From: Macquaria australasica
Lineage: Eukaryota; Chordata; Actinopteri; Centrarchiformes; Percichthyidae
Length of the DNA: 64,000 nt
Assembly (NCBI GenBank): GCA_005408345.1
Contig: SEMN01000010.1
Coordinates: forward strand, 2,959,501-3,023,500
Reading direction: 5' to 3'
Under the pieces are notes generated by a model, which had not been told where the DNA came from, did not search any database, and saw only the letters and a list, made by a program, of their open reading frames with translations. The first letter of the stretch is position 1, and the number at the start of each line of letters is the position of its first letter. Shown one piece after another: positions 10,601 to 22,097 of this stretch. The position numbers were made by a program, and so were the translations under genes.

Positions 10601-13600
10601 ATAAGCAAAATACAACTGTTGCTCTTACAAATCACCTGTTAGTCCAGTTACTGCAATACAACAAGGATGATGGATACATGCAGAATGATCATGAGAGCTG
10701 GTTTGAGTGGTATTAAATATCTTATAGATTTAAGGACAGTATCCGTTATGATGACACTGATGGATACTTTGTGATCGGAGGAGGCAAGTTCCTGGCAGGC
10801 ATCCATGGGTATTTTGGGCCCATTAAATACTATCGTTTTGGAACTAAAGAGGTGTGTCCCTGTTTTCTAATCACAAGTAAAATGTCATTGTTTTGTTGTC
10901 ATATTACTGTTAATAACAGTGTGTTGAAATACAATGTTATCCATGTTACAGGTAAAAAATCAACTTCACCCCAAGTCAACATTACAGAAACTGGATAAGA
11001 CTCATCAGGAGTGTCAGGAAATAAAGGCATTTACAAGAGCTTTTCTCCAAGAAGTAACTGAGAGTCACCTCCCGTCACCAATCAACAAAGGTGAAATATT
11101 ATTTTGACAAGTCCTTTAAAGCATTGTTGCAACCATTCTACAGGGATCACCTTATATAGATGTCATTTACAGGGTGTCAGTACAACAACTGCACACCTAT
11201 TAAGTACGGGAAGATTACTGTTGACAGGTTACTTTTTATGTTTTATTTCAGGTGTCTGCACGACTCACTTCATGTGGGGTCAGTTTGGAGAGAAAATCTG
11301 CACACAAACATGGACCTGGGAAAAGCAACTTAAATACAGCCCACTTTTTCATTTTTTGCAAAGAAAAGACGAGGAAATCAGAACAGGTGTCATAGATTGT
11401 TACACTGTTTGACCACATACATGTAAGTCATGCAACTTGCATCATTCACCGTTTTTGACAAGTTTCTGTATCATTTTCTGTAGGGTCTTTTGGCATGAAG
11501 GACCTCAGGAGTACTTTGTTTGAGCAGGCAGTTGGTGCAATGTTCACCGTGGATCAGGCACAAAATAAAATCTCATCCAAATCAATGGCTCTGCTACAAG
11601 TATCCTCCTGCTTTGGAAATCACAAAGCATCTCTCTTACTGGCCACTATCCACATGTCTGGCCTGGAACACTCAGTCGATCAACAGCAGGTAGAGTCAAT
11701 CCCTTCCTTAATTGCTACTTTATCACACATAATGCCACTTCAGTAACGATGACTGATAATATTGACTCCTGTGTGTTTCAGGGTCATGTCTATAGTTTGA
11801 TTGGCGCAGTGGGTGATAACCGGTTCGCCCTGATGCATGCAGGCTACAAGCACACCCAAGAAATTGATGGGTTTCCAAAAGACTTAGACATGGCTTACAG
11901 CTACTATTCCAATGCTGGGGCACAGAGCAACATTGATAGCTCCAGGGTACATGAAAATAAGGTATGTTTAAATAACTTAAATCACTGCAAATGAATTATT
12001 ATTTTTATAATATTATAATATAATATAATTCTAGAGACGGCCTCTGCCTTGGTCCAGACTAAAATGTCCCGACAACTGCTGGATGGAATGCAGACATTCT
12101 CGCTCCCTAGAGGAGAATTGCAATGACTTTGGTGAACCCTTGAGTTTACATCTAGCGCCGCCCTCAGGTCAAAATTTCAAATTCTAAATTCAGTTACAAT
12201 GGGTTATGGCCTGCGAAAACTAATGACATCCCCATCAGCCTCAGCTGTACTTTGTGTTTTGAGCTAATTAGCAAATGTTAGCATGCTAATAACATGCTAA
12301 ACTAAGATGGCAAACATAATACCTGCGTAACATTAGCATGTTAGCATTGTCATTGTGAGCATGTTGGCATTTAGCTCTAAGCACCGCTGTGTACGCCTCA
12401 CAGAGCCGCTAGCATGGCTTTTTCTTGTTTATTAATATTAGCTTTATTATACTAGTAGTTGTAGTAGGGAAAGTGGAAGTGGTAGAAATAGTTATAGTGC
12501 TACCAACCGAAACAACAATGATTGGTAGTGAGGCACAAGTATTTATTTAAGATACACTATAACACACAATTTATCTCCATACATTTAAACGAATAGTTGA
12601 CGTTAGAGTTAGGTGAGAAAACTGATAACTCCCTCATATCTTTCAGTTGAATATAATACTAGAGCCAGCAGCTATTTAGCTTAGCTTAGCTTAAGTACTG
12701 GAAACAGAGGGAAACAACTAGCTTGGCTCTGTCTGAAGGTAACCACTTCACCCGGCCAAGAAATAGCCCTTCACATAAAACAACAAATTGTAATTTTTAC
12801 ATTTTGGTTTTTGTACGGACAACAAATGAGATGTAGCATGTTCATTAGTGAGTTTTAAAGGTAGTCAGATTTTCTTACTTTCAGACAGAAACAGGCTAAC
12901 TGTTTCCCTTTTTCCAGTGTTTATGCTAAGTTAAGCTAACCAGCTGCAAAATGAATGAACCGATATAAGATTTGTGTAGATCTGTTCTTTTAATTCTTAG
13001 CATGAAAGTGAGTTTCCCAAAATGTCAAACTATTGCTTTAAAAAAGTAGAGAAAATTCGGAACATATGTAAAACTTAGCAATCAATTCATAGCATCAAGT
13101 CATTCAAACACATAGACATCCACATGTACATAGACACACAATTATACACACATGCACAAACACATACTGTACATATGTATACAAGCACATGACAGTGATA
13201 CAAAAGAGACTGTCTGCATAATATGATTAATAGTGTGTTTGTTGGTCCAGCCAGGGAGAATAGGTGGGTCTTAAATCTTAATTTAAAAATTAGCTGTCAT
13301 GATGAATAGAAGAAGAACACTCCAAAGATAAGAAGCCCGCTATGAGAAAATTGTACTTCAGACTGATTTCCTGTTTATTCTTGGAATATTTAAATAAGCT
13401 GCATCAAATGAATAGAGGTTCATGAAGACAACAGAAAGACTTTACTGTCTGCTCCAGCTTGAATAGGCAGCCAATGCACCGAGAAAACAACTGTGCTGAA
13501 GTTTATTAGTGAAAACTCTAGGTGCTGCACTTTGACCAACTTGGAAACTTTCTGAGTAGATGAAATCTTAATGAAAGGCCCTGAAAACCTGTTTTCTCAG

Positions 13601-16600
13601 TCAACTTCTTATTATAAGCGATAGGGTCCTACATGACCGCAAAATATTCTGCCACAGTTAGAACTGATTTATTTATTTCAATCAAGTGATGTCTGTGCTG
13701 TTTTGTCTGAGCTCTTCTGATTGGTTTGAAGTGGGCGGAGCTTAGTTGAAAAATGTGATGTCAACAAGTTTGCTAACTGACCAATAGCACGCCTGTTAGC
13801 TTGGAGAGCTTGACTTTCCCTCTTCAATAACTTTTCATTGAACTAAATGCTGCGCAATGGTGAACAAAATGCCTGGGGAACTAAGCTAGTAGCTATTGTG
13901 ACTGACTACTGCTAGCCCGGTCGATTGGCTAGCAAGTTAGCGGTCAGCTCACCAGCTACAGCTCTAGCCCTGCAAGTAGTCACTACGCCACCAAGCTTCT
14001 TTGTGCACTGCTTTATAGTAGCAGTAGTAGTATTACAACTTCTAGGAGTATACTAGTATTATTGTAATAGTAGCAGTACTAATAGTTTACTATATTAATG
14101 TTTCCATTTGTCTTTCCTGAAGCAATATGCACCTGAACACATCTATCTCAGCAATCAAGAGGATTTAAACAGCCTCACACACGAGACAAGTGACGTCTTT
14201 CAGTATCTGAAACTCCAAGCAGAGAGAGGAGACCTACAATCTCAGGTATGTTTGAGTTCAATCCTACTTTTATTCCTCCGTTATGATCAGTAGACATTGT
14301 TAGTTTTCAGAACAGGCCAATAAAAATGTATTATGTTTAGAGACGCCTGGGAACAATGCTTTACTGGGGACATCATGGAGTCTCAAAAGACATAGCGAGT
14401 GCGGTGAAATGGTTTGAAAGAAGTGCTATGCAGATGAAGGATCCTTCGGCGATGTATGACTACTCCATCCTACTGATTAAGGTTCTGTAAGATTATAAAG
14501 ACTCAACCTATTTTACAATTAAATTGAACACTGGATATTTTATGTGTGTTTGTGTGTGTGTCTGTGTTTTGACAGTTATTGATTCACTGATTGATGTTGA
14601 TTCCTTCAGGGCCAGGGAGTGAAAAGGAACTACACTCGAGGTTTTCGGCTGCTGGAGAAAGCTGCAGCAATGGTACGTGTGTACTCCCAGTAATCAATCC
14701 GAGCGTTTACAGTATGTGCCTTCACTATACCAGTGTCTGTTTCCTTGCTTCAGGGCTCAATTAACGCCTTGAATGGTCTGGGCTGGTACCATGGGATTAT
14801 ACTGAATGATCACAAAAATGCAGTAAAATACTTTGAACAAGCAACACTAAATGGAAGTGATGACGGCATGTTCAACCTGGGAATTTATCATCTCAGTGGG
14901 AAAATCCCGGACAGCCCGGGGAGGAATGAGGTTCGAGTCCCACACCTTGTCAAAATTCTGTTTTGTCACTGATCTGGTACGAACAATGAGCTGATATATT
15001 TTCTATACGATCCACAGACGGCTGCATTCCAGCAGTTTCTAAATGCGTCTCGGTTTGGTCATGTTGCTGCATCAGTGGAGGCAGCTTGGTACCTTTCGAC
15101 AGGAAGCCTGGAAGGGGTGTCTCAGGATGTGGAGAGGGCTGTGATGTAAGAGGCTTTCATTAGCTTGGTGAAGAAAGCTTTGTTATGGGCTGTTGCACTG
15201 TAGCCTGCAGCTCAGTGGCATCTAATTTCAATGACAGTGGCTAATTCAAGGTCAGAACCTAGTATTTGCATATCTAAAAATAAGAGTCACTGTCACTGCA
15301 TTATTGTCTGGCACGGAGAGATTCTGCTTACCATTGTTCCTCTGGTATCTTATGAATTTAAAGAAGCTCCTGCCGCAGCTGTAGAGGCTTTCTTTTTAGA
15401 ATGACCTCAACAAATCAGAAACTATTTTTAGATCATGTTAAAATATTTTCCGTTTATGTGGAGAAAATTATATTCCATAATTCATCACCCATCCTTTACC
15501 CTCTGTGCAGAATGCTAAAAAAGGTCTGTGAACAGAACGGACACCTTGGATTTATGATCAGAGAGGCTCTCCAGGCCTACCTCCAGGGCTCTTGGTAGGG
15601 ACATTAATTTCAATTACTTTTCAATTGTTCTCATTTAATCATTTTTGCTGCTTTTCACTATTTGTCTCTGCTTCTTCACATTTGTTTTATTGTGTTGCAA
15701 ACAGGCAGGAGGCATTTGTGAAGTATGTCTTGGCAGCTGAAACAGGTCTGGGTTTGGCCCAGAGCAATGTTGCACACCTGTGTGGGGTAAATGGATGCTG
15801 TTTCTCTGGTTTTAACCCTTTGTGTCTGTCCTCAACAAAACATTGACTATTCTTTTAATCTGATTTTCAGCACCATTCTGAAATCAATGTCTCATAATTG
15901 GACTTGTGAAGGTAGCTGATGAACAAATTGCACATGATTCCAGTCACATACTAAAAGAAGAAAACCAAGCCGGGGGGAAATTGTTAGCAGCTGATAACAT
16001 AATCTTCATCATTGCTCTGCTCTTTCTCACCCTGCACTCATTCTCCCAAATGCAGGAACTGAATCTCAGTCATGATTGTCAGTGGAGATATCACAACTAC
16101 TCTATATTAAACTATGATCCCCATCCGTCCGGTGAGTTTCTCTCATTTCATTTTGCTTTAACCTCTCCCTGTCAATCTGGTCGATAAACAGTAAGTATTT
16201 ATCTTCTTTTATAGCTCTGCTGAAAATGGGAGACCACTACTACTTTTCCTCCAGCACGCGAGAAGACTCATTATCCTTGGTTGGTCAGGCCATATCGATG
16301 TATGGCAGAGCAGCTCTAGCAGGCAGCCCTCAGGTGACAGATTTACTTGGGCTGTAATCTCATCACCCTATGATAAACTTAATTAAACTTCCGCGGGCTC
16401 AGGCCCACCGCAATAAAAACAACAAACAGTATTATACAGTGTTATTATTTGGAGACTGACTTTCTCTCTGAATAACCCATCAGCCCCTGTTATGATTTTA
16501 TTTTCACACGGACTCACAGGCAATGTACAACTTGGTCGTTTTGGCACAACAAGGGCACGTTATTCCATTGAGCATCCGCGGCTTGTTCAATTTGTCACAT

Positions 16601-18142
16601 CACGATGAGCAGGACATCGTGGTGGAGAAGATCTTAAAAAGGTACTTTTTCTTTTTTTAATCTGTGAACTGCCACAACAATGAATAATGACCATGGGGGG
16701 TGTGGGGGTATACTAATTCGCTTTTTTGCCAAGAGTTAGATGAGAAGATTGTATGCACTCTCATGTCTGTACAGTAAATATGAAAGCACCACCAGCAGCC
16801 CGTTAGCTTAGCTTAGCACAAAGACTAGAAACAGGTGGAAACAGCTAGCTGTTGTTGTCGTTTTTACACTTATACAAATGAGATATAACGTGTTAATTAG
16901 TGAGCTTTAGAGGTGCTGGTAGGTGGAATTTGTTACCTTTGGACAGAGCCAGGCTAGCTGTTTCCGCCTGTTTCCAGTCTTTGTGCTAAGCTAAGTTAAC
17001 TGGCTTTTAGTGGTAGCTTCATAGTGGTATCAAACTTCTCATCTAACAAGGCAAGAAAGGGACTATTTCCAAAAATGTCAAAATTCTTTAAGGCAGAGTC
17101 AGTTAGCTAGCTTTAGCTGTCATTGGACCCCCTCGTCTGCCCTTGCACTGTAACTGCTGTTACTCATTTACATCATTCTTACCATTCAATGATGTGCTTC
17201 TGCTGTTATTCTAATATAAATATGAAGGCTCAACATTACTGTTATTATCATGTGCAACACAGTTTTCATTGATTTATCCCCTAAGATGTGTGGAGAGTGA
17301 GGATGAAGAAGCAGTTACGCCCTGTTCTTTAGCTCTGCTCGGAGTCCATATGGGAAAAGCCTTGAGGAGAATGACTCAGAACAGCGCACAGCTCCTCTTG
17401 GTAGGCATAAGGCAGTTAACTCATTCTGTATGTAGTAAGAGAAAAAAATCAACACACTGCAAGCTGCACTCCTGTAGTTTATTATCCTCCTTTGATAATT
17501 TGATCTACCTTTAATTATTGAAACATGCGAAAATGCAAATTGGTCTTTCATCATGAATAAGATATTAAAGACACTATAGGCCGCTATTTTGAGAAAGAAA
17601 AAATGATAATTTATTTAAATCATTCTTCTTATTTCTCTTTAGGCATATGCATCTCTTCTTTCTGTCTTCGTCATTATTGTCATTGTGCCATTGCAGAGAT
17701 GTCTTGGTAAGTAATTGTGTTCTTCTCTACTGCACCCACTTGCACATATTTTCCGCAAGATGGTGCTATTTCCCCACATATTAGTTTACTACCTCTTGCT
17801 CTGACTTGTACATCAAAAGATAATCCGTGTAATCATGTTTGTTCGCCATGACAAGTTACCTCCTATCTTCCTCCTCTTCTGCAAATGAACACAGAACAAA
17901 GGGTTCCCCGTCACCGTGTGGCTGCACTGAGGGCAAGGACATCATCTGTAAGCCAAGATGGTGTCAACTTGAATAGAGAGCAAGATGGCATCATTGGAGG
18001 AACCTACAGCGTGGCAGGGAATCTAAGGCTTACCATCCTGAATGGCAAGCAGTGGCTCCGGAAAACCGGCGATTTGGCTGTGACTCTGTCGGGCGTGTGC
18101 CTGTGTGCTTTCTGGACGACACTCCTCTATCATCTCTTATGA
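7682..18142 (+). CDS. sel1l3: SEL1L3 (Sel-1 suppressor of lin-12-like 3), 24 coding exons
   Basis: Exons: 7682-7735, 8487-9015, 9120-9246, 9768-9889, 10073-10188, 10486-10535, 10728-10851, 10952-11090, 11252-11386, 11484-11689, 11782-11961, 14123-14245, 14341-14481, 14610-14672, 14754-14930, 15018-15145, 15511-15594, 15705-15786, 16056-16131, 16215-16333, 16520-16641, 17286-17400, 17643-17706, 17895-18142. All introns are GT-AG and phases close to give 1107 residues (human about 1132). Exon 1 encodes a short hydrophobic signal-like start. Exons 2-7 encode the large N-terminal domain, with segments such as SLPYNF, FPLASTGE, TLSVWLYLL, GYFVIGG and FGPIKYYR that match SEL1L3 as remembered. Exons 11-20 carry Sel1/TPR-like helical repeats (for example AVKWFERSA, ALNGLGWYHG, NAVKYFEQA, FNLGIYHLSG, YVLAAETG). 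Exon 23 encodes a membrane segment, and the last 23 residues form a second hydrophobic stretch. The protein is membrane-bound in the secretory pathway; its biochemical role is not established. Introns are short except intron 11 (2.16 kb, filled with repeats). The exon 1 start is the least certain part. Confidence 0.93.
7796..8342. repeat. Repeat family B copy (TTAA-ended, about 550 bp) in sel1l3 intron 1
   Basis: The segment is bounded by TTTAA|AGCAGC on the left and GCAGG|TTTAA on the right. It shares internal blocks (for example aaaacccactgtacac and ttagcaactagctggtg) with 25488-25800 and, reverse-complemented, with 55610-56160 and 62966-63513. Ends and length suggest a non-autonomous DNA element using TTAA-like targets. 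Family name unknown to me. Confidence 0.6.
11962..14122. repeat. Repeat-filled sel1l3 intron 11
   Basis: This longest sel1l3 intron contains a copy of family C (about 12130-12420, with agcatgctaa-type motifs) and a copy of palindromic family A (about 12586-13042). The stretch 13180-13980 includes a block near 13440-13560 (cagccaatgcaccgag) that looks like an old dispersed repeat. No coding frame belonging to another gene is supported. Confidence 0.55.
16703..17091. repeat. Palindromic family A copy in sel1l3 intron 21
   Basis: The left arm holds gcttagcacaaagactagaa and the right arm its near reverse complement ccagtctttgtgctaagc, each next to agctagctgtt-type sequence. The right end reads aaatgtcaaaattcttta, a decayed form of the family end (aaatgtcaaactattccttt). 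The foldback structure without coding capacity fits a MITE-like element. Confidence 0.65.
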
Positions 18143-18395
18143 CATAAAATACCCAGCACAGTGACCCAATAGCCACAGCAAAAGCCCCAGACACTACATA
18201 CTGTAAAAGCATACATTTAGAGGATGAGTTACAGCATTACTCATGTGACACATTTGTGTTTCGGAGGCATGTGACTCATTTCGAGTTATGAGACAGTAAG
18301 GAGAGAAGTGCTGATCAGAATGTGAGGGTGCTGCTTTATCAGAGAGTTGATAATGTTTCCTCAGTAACCATTTTTCCATTGTTTTGTTTGCGGAA

Positions 18396-18401
18396 AATAA
18401 A
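18396..18401 (+). terminator. Candidate poly(A) signal of sel1l3
   Basis: AATAAA lies about 255 bases after the sel1l3 stop codon, inside AT-rich sequence. Spacing fits a short 3' UTR. Not confirmed by transcript data. Confidence 0.55.
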
Positions 18402-21400
18402 GTACTTAATCATGCAGTTCATTTAATTAACGCTGAGTCCAGCCTACAGTTTATATTGTCTTGGGGATGTGGTGCCAATGAGGGAGAGTGAAGTTTCTGT
18501 TATGCCACGTGTATATCCAGTAAAAACATATTACAACACTGAGTATTTGTTTGATAATTCAGTCATTTATCTTGTGAAAATGAGCAATTTCAGTCATAGC
18601 AGAGCACTGTTAAAACTGACAGAGAAATACTCTGGTGGCTGTGCATTTAAAAGCATAGAGCATCAGCCTCAGCGATGGATGTATTTGGAGATGTTGTAGT
18701 GGAAGCTGTGTTCTAATAGGTCAGCTATTAAGACTTGTTCCTGGTCCTATCAGTGACTATTTTGATGATAAGTGTCTCACAGGAGACCGGACATGCAACA
18801 ACAGCATGCAGGGGCACTTAAACATTTTGTCCAAGGCCAGAGCAATAGAATTTCAGAAGTCATTGATTTAGTCTCTGGCTGGGCAGGTGCTCCCGGTCGA
18901 TACATAAGATAAGGCACTATCAGTTTAAGCCATCGCTATGGGAGACAACAACAAGAAAAGTTTGGCTTGAAAGGATAAGTTACTATGGTAATGGCAGACA
19001 CCTCAAACACATCTTTAGAGCCCTTGCTGGGGTATTAGTCAAAAGGTAATGCTTCTCTGTTGTGCTGTTGTTACTGTGTTCATAAGGATAATATAATGGG
19101 CAATATCCTTTGAGGGATTTTTTTTCTATGGCTGCCAACAAATATAAGGAATAGGCAGGGTTACTCAGTTCTTAACAGTTATTTACAGCTCTGGGTGACT
19201 TGTGATGATGATGTTGCCTGGTATTCATGGAGCTGTCATTAGTTAAATAAGGAGTTTCACAATGTAAACAGCACCATGTGGAGCTCCTTCAGTTTAGAGT
19301 GAAGTCTGTGTATAATTTGTGGACGGAATAATGATCTTCCTTCTTCTATCTCTGTCCCTTATGTCGTCTGTCTGCGTCTCTTCTTTTAAAGGGACAGGTC
19401 ACCAAAACAAAAACATTGCATACTGTTACACATGTGCACTGGAGTAATGTTCATGTGGTAGTATTTTTATTAGTATTGCCATATGTAATTGATTAACACT
19501 GAATCTCAACTGTGAAAAGGAAATGCACACAAGCTGATGCCCCATCGCTTTGAGAAGTATCCATGCTGATACCCAAAATAAACTAAAATTCATTCCCAGC
19601 GGCACTAAAATGTTTAAGGGATGTAAAAGAAAAGGACAAAAAACAGTGTAGGAAGCTTTGTTTCAAAGAATAGTTTGTTATTTTGGGAAATACTTATTTG
19701 CTTTCTTGCCGAGAGTTAGATGAGATGATGGATACCACTCTCATGTCTCTACGCTAAATATGAAGCTACAACCAGCAGCTGGTTAGCTTAGGTTAGCATA
19801 AAAACAGGACAAGTGGAAAACAGCTAGCCTGGCATGCGTGTCGTTTTTACACTTCAGTTTTTGTACTGTTTTTGTATTAAACAAACAAGATATAACGTGT
19901 TAATGAGCTGTAGAGCTGCTGATGAGTGGATTTTGTTACCAATGGACAGAGCCAGGCTAGCTGTTTCCCCCTGTTTCCAGTCTTTGTGCTAAGCTAAGCT
20001 AACTGGATTTTAGTGGTAGCTTCATATTTACTGTACAGACATGAGAGTAATATCAATCTTCTCTCTGCAAGAAAGCGAATAAGCGTATTTCACAAAATGT
20101 CAGACTATTCCTTTCAGCCACAGTAAGTTAGCTAACGTTACCTATGGTTGTGATCTATGCTGGACCCAGACGTCGGCTCTCGCACCTTTTGCTGTTGCTC
20201 TTTGACGTCATTCTTATCATTTCACCGCTAAATTGAATTTATTTACTGACCATACAAACATTGCATTAGGATTTTGTGTCATGTCACAGTTCAGGCTCAA
20301 AATACCAGTAATCCTTCATTGTGACCTGGATCACAAAACCAAAATCTATATGGAAAATCTAATATTTTAATTCTGTCACATCACATGGGTCATAACTTTT
20401 TGAAGATAACACTGAACATTTTCTACATTGATTCAAGTTGCATGCAATAAAACTATTGCCACTTGAAGTAGGCTTGAAGTAGTAAATTATTCAAGCGGTT
20501 TTAAATTATATGGTGGGCAGTCTTGATTTTCATTTGATTGTTTAGTGAGTTTAACACATTAATGGATGTGACCTTGAATTGTTGCATCATACTCTACTTC
20601 AGTTCATGGCTAACAGACTCTTTGACCAGCTTTACTACACGCTGACAGAATGTCTCAATTGATTTACAGCTTTCCCACTGTTCATTCTTTTCTAGTTGAA
20701 TTAAACTCTCACTGAACCCTCTGGAGTATTTGCTTAACATGGAGGGATAAAAAACTTTGACCAGGAGACATTCTTCTTAAAATAAAACTCCAAATATTTG
20801 ATTTGTAGATGTTTGACAGTCTTGCGGTTTTAAACCAACTGGCGTCACATGACCTCGGCATGTGCACAAATGCAGCTGTAGAGTGTAATTTTAGTTACTG
20901 TACAGCAATTGTTAATCAAAGACTTTGATGATACAGTCTGTAACCATCTAATTAAATTTCACTTCTTCTCAAATGGCTGCTGTAACATGCAATTAAATCC
21001 AGCACCCCAATGATGTTCCACTGAAGTTCCTACACTGCTCAACTCACATGAGTGGCTTTTCATGTGAGTTGAGTAAGTGTGCGCTGAAACAGGAACAACA
21101 TGTCGCTGCGAGTAGCCTGACACTTGAACTTGAAGTTGTGGTGGTCTGTGGTGTTGTACCTCAGCTACAAACACTCCTCAGTAAGGATTTTGAGGTCCTG
21201 CAGTGACAAGGCCAATAGCTCCACACACCATATTGAAGAGTGGAAGCAATGCACAGGGTCTAAAAACAACTATACGCTAAATCAGTGTTTTTTTTATGAC
21301 TCATTTATTAAATGGGGGCAATTTCCACCTGCTGAACACCTGTTTCACTTTAGCTCTAAATAACTACTGAGATAAAATAGTAAAATAAAGAGATTACAAG

Positions 21401-22040
21401 TATACAGTACCTGCTGTAAAATGCCTAAAAATACCACGTATCTCAGCTGGACTTTGGCAACATCTGTATCTAGCAATGTGTTGAACAATACCCCTTGCCA
21501 AGTTAATAAAAGGAGATAAAAACTAAATCATAAATAGAACAAGCAGCTACTGATGTAACATTATAACATTATCCCACACAATGAGGCCTGTCTGTTTTAT
21601 AATTAGCTAAAGTGAGCACCACATCCTGCTGCAGGCTTCATTTGACCACAGACGGGTTGAAGTGAAAAAGAAACCAGACAATGTATTTTTTTGGCAAAGT
21701 CACACTAATGATCAGTGATGAAATAGACCATCTTTCATGCAGTAAACCGTTGATTCTATTAAGTTCAAATAGTAACGTCATAGCAAAAGGAAAAAACAAA
21801 ACAAATCCATTTTTTTTCTCAAAGAATGTCTTAGCCTTTAAAATATGAAATGTAACTTTGGATTCGGTCATTTGTGCAGTGTTTTCTTACTCAACATGTG
21901 TCAGGCATTGCAGACATTTTCTTTGATAAGATTATTTCACGTGAAATTAGGCACCGCTGCAGTTAGAAAGCTAAATAGAGGATGCTGTCCAATACCTGTG
22001 TTTAAAATTGTAATAACAGTACTAGACAACACACACACAC

Positions 22041-22046
<6 letters not shown>
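18402..22046. other. Intergenic DNA between convergent genes, mostly unremarkable
   Basis: No supported coding frame. A palindromic family A copy lies at 19665-20117. A 14-bp perfect inverted repeat (arms 21038-21051 and 21060-21073, 8-base loop) is the only other structure seen. Confidence 0.5.
19665..20117. repeat. Palindromic family A copy (about 450 bp)
   Basis: The left end reads aagaatagtttgttattttg and the right end aaaatgtcagactattcctt, which are near inverted repeats of each other. Inside are the usual agctggttagctta block and its counterpart ctttgtgctaagctaagc. Same family as 12586-13042, 16703-17091, 48283-48611 and 52865-53394. Confidence 0.7.

Positions 22047-22096
<50 letters not shown>
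22047..22096. repeat. (GA)n microsatellite, about 50 bp
   Basis: Uninterrupted AG dinucleotides, directly preceded by a short CA run. The frames that cross it are repeat translations, not genes. Confidence 0.95.

Positions 22097-22097
<1 letters not shown>

Noticed and set aside
14930..14941. Perfect B-box-like ggttcgagtcc, suggesting a tRNA or SINE
   Set aside because: It lies across the donor of sel1l3 exon 15; no cloverleaf or SINE body could be drawn, so it is coincidence.
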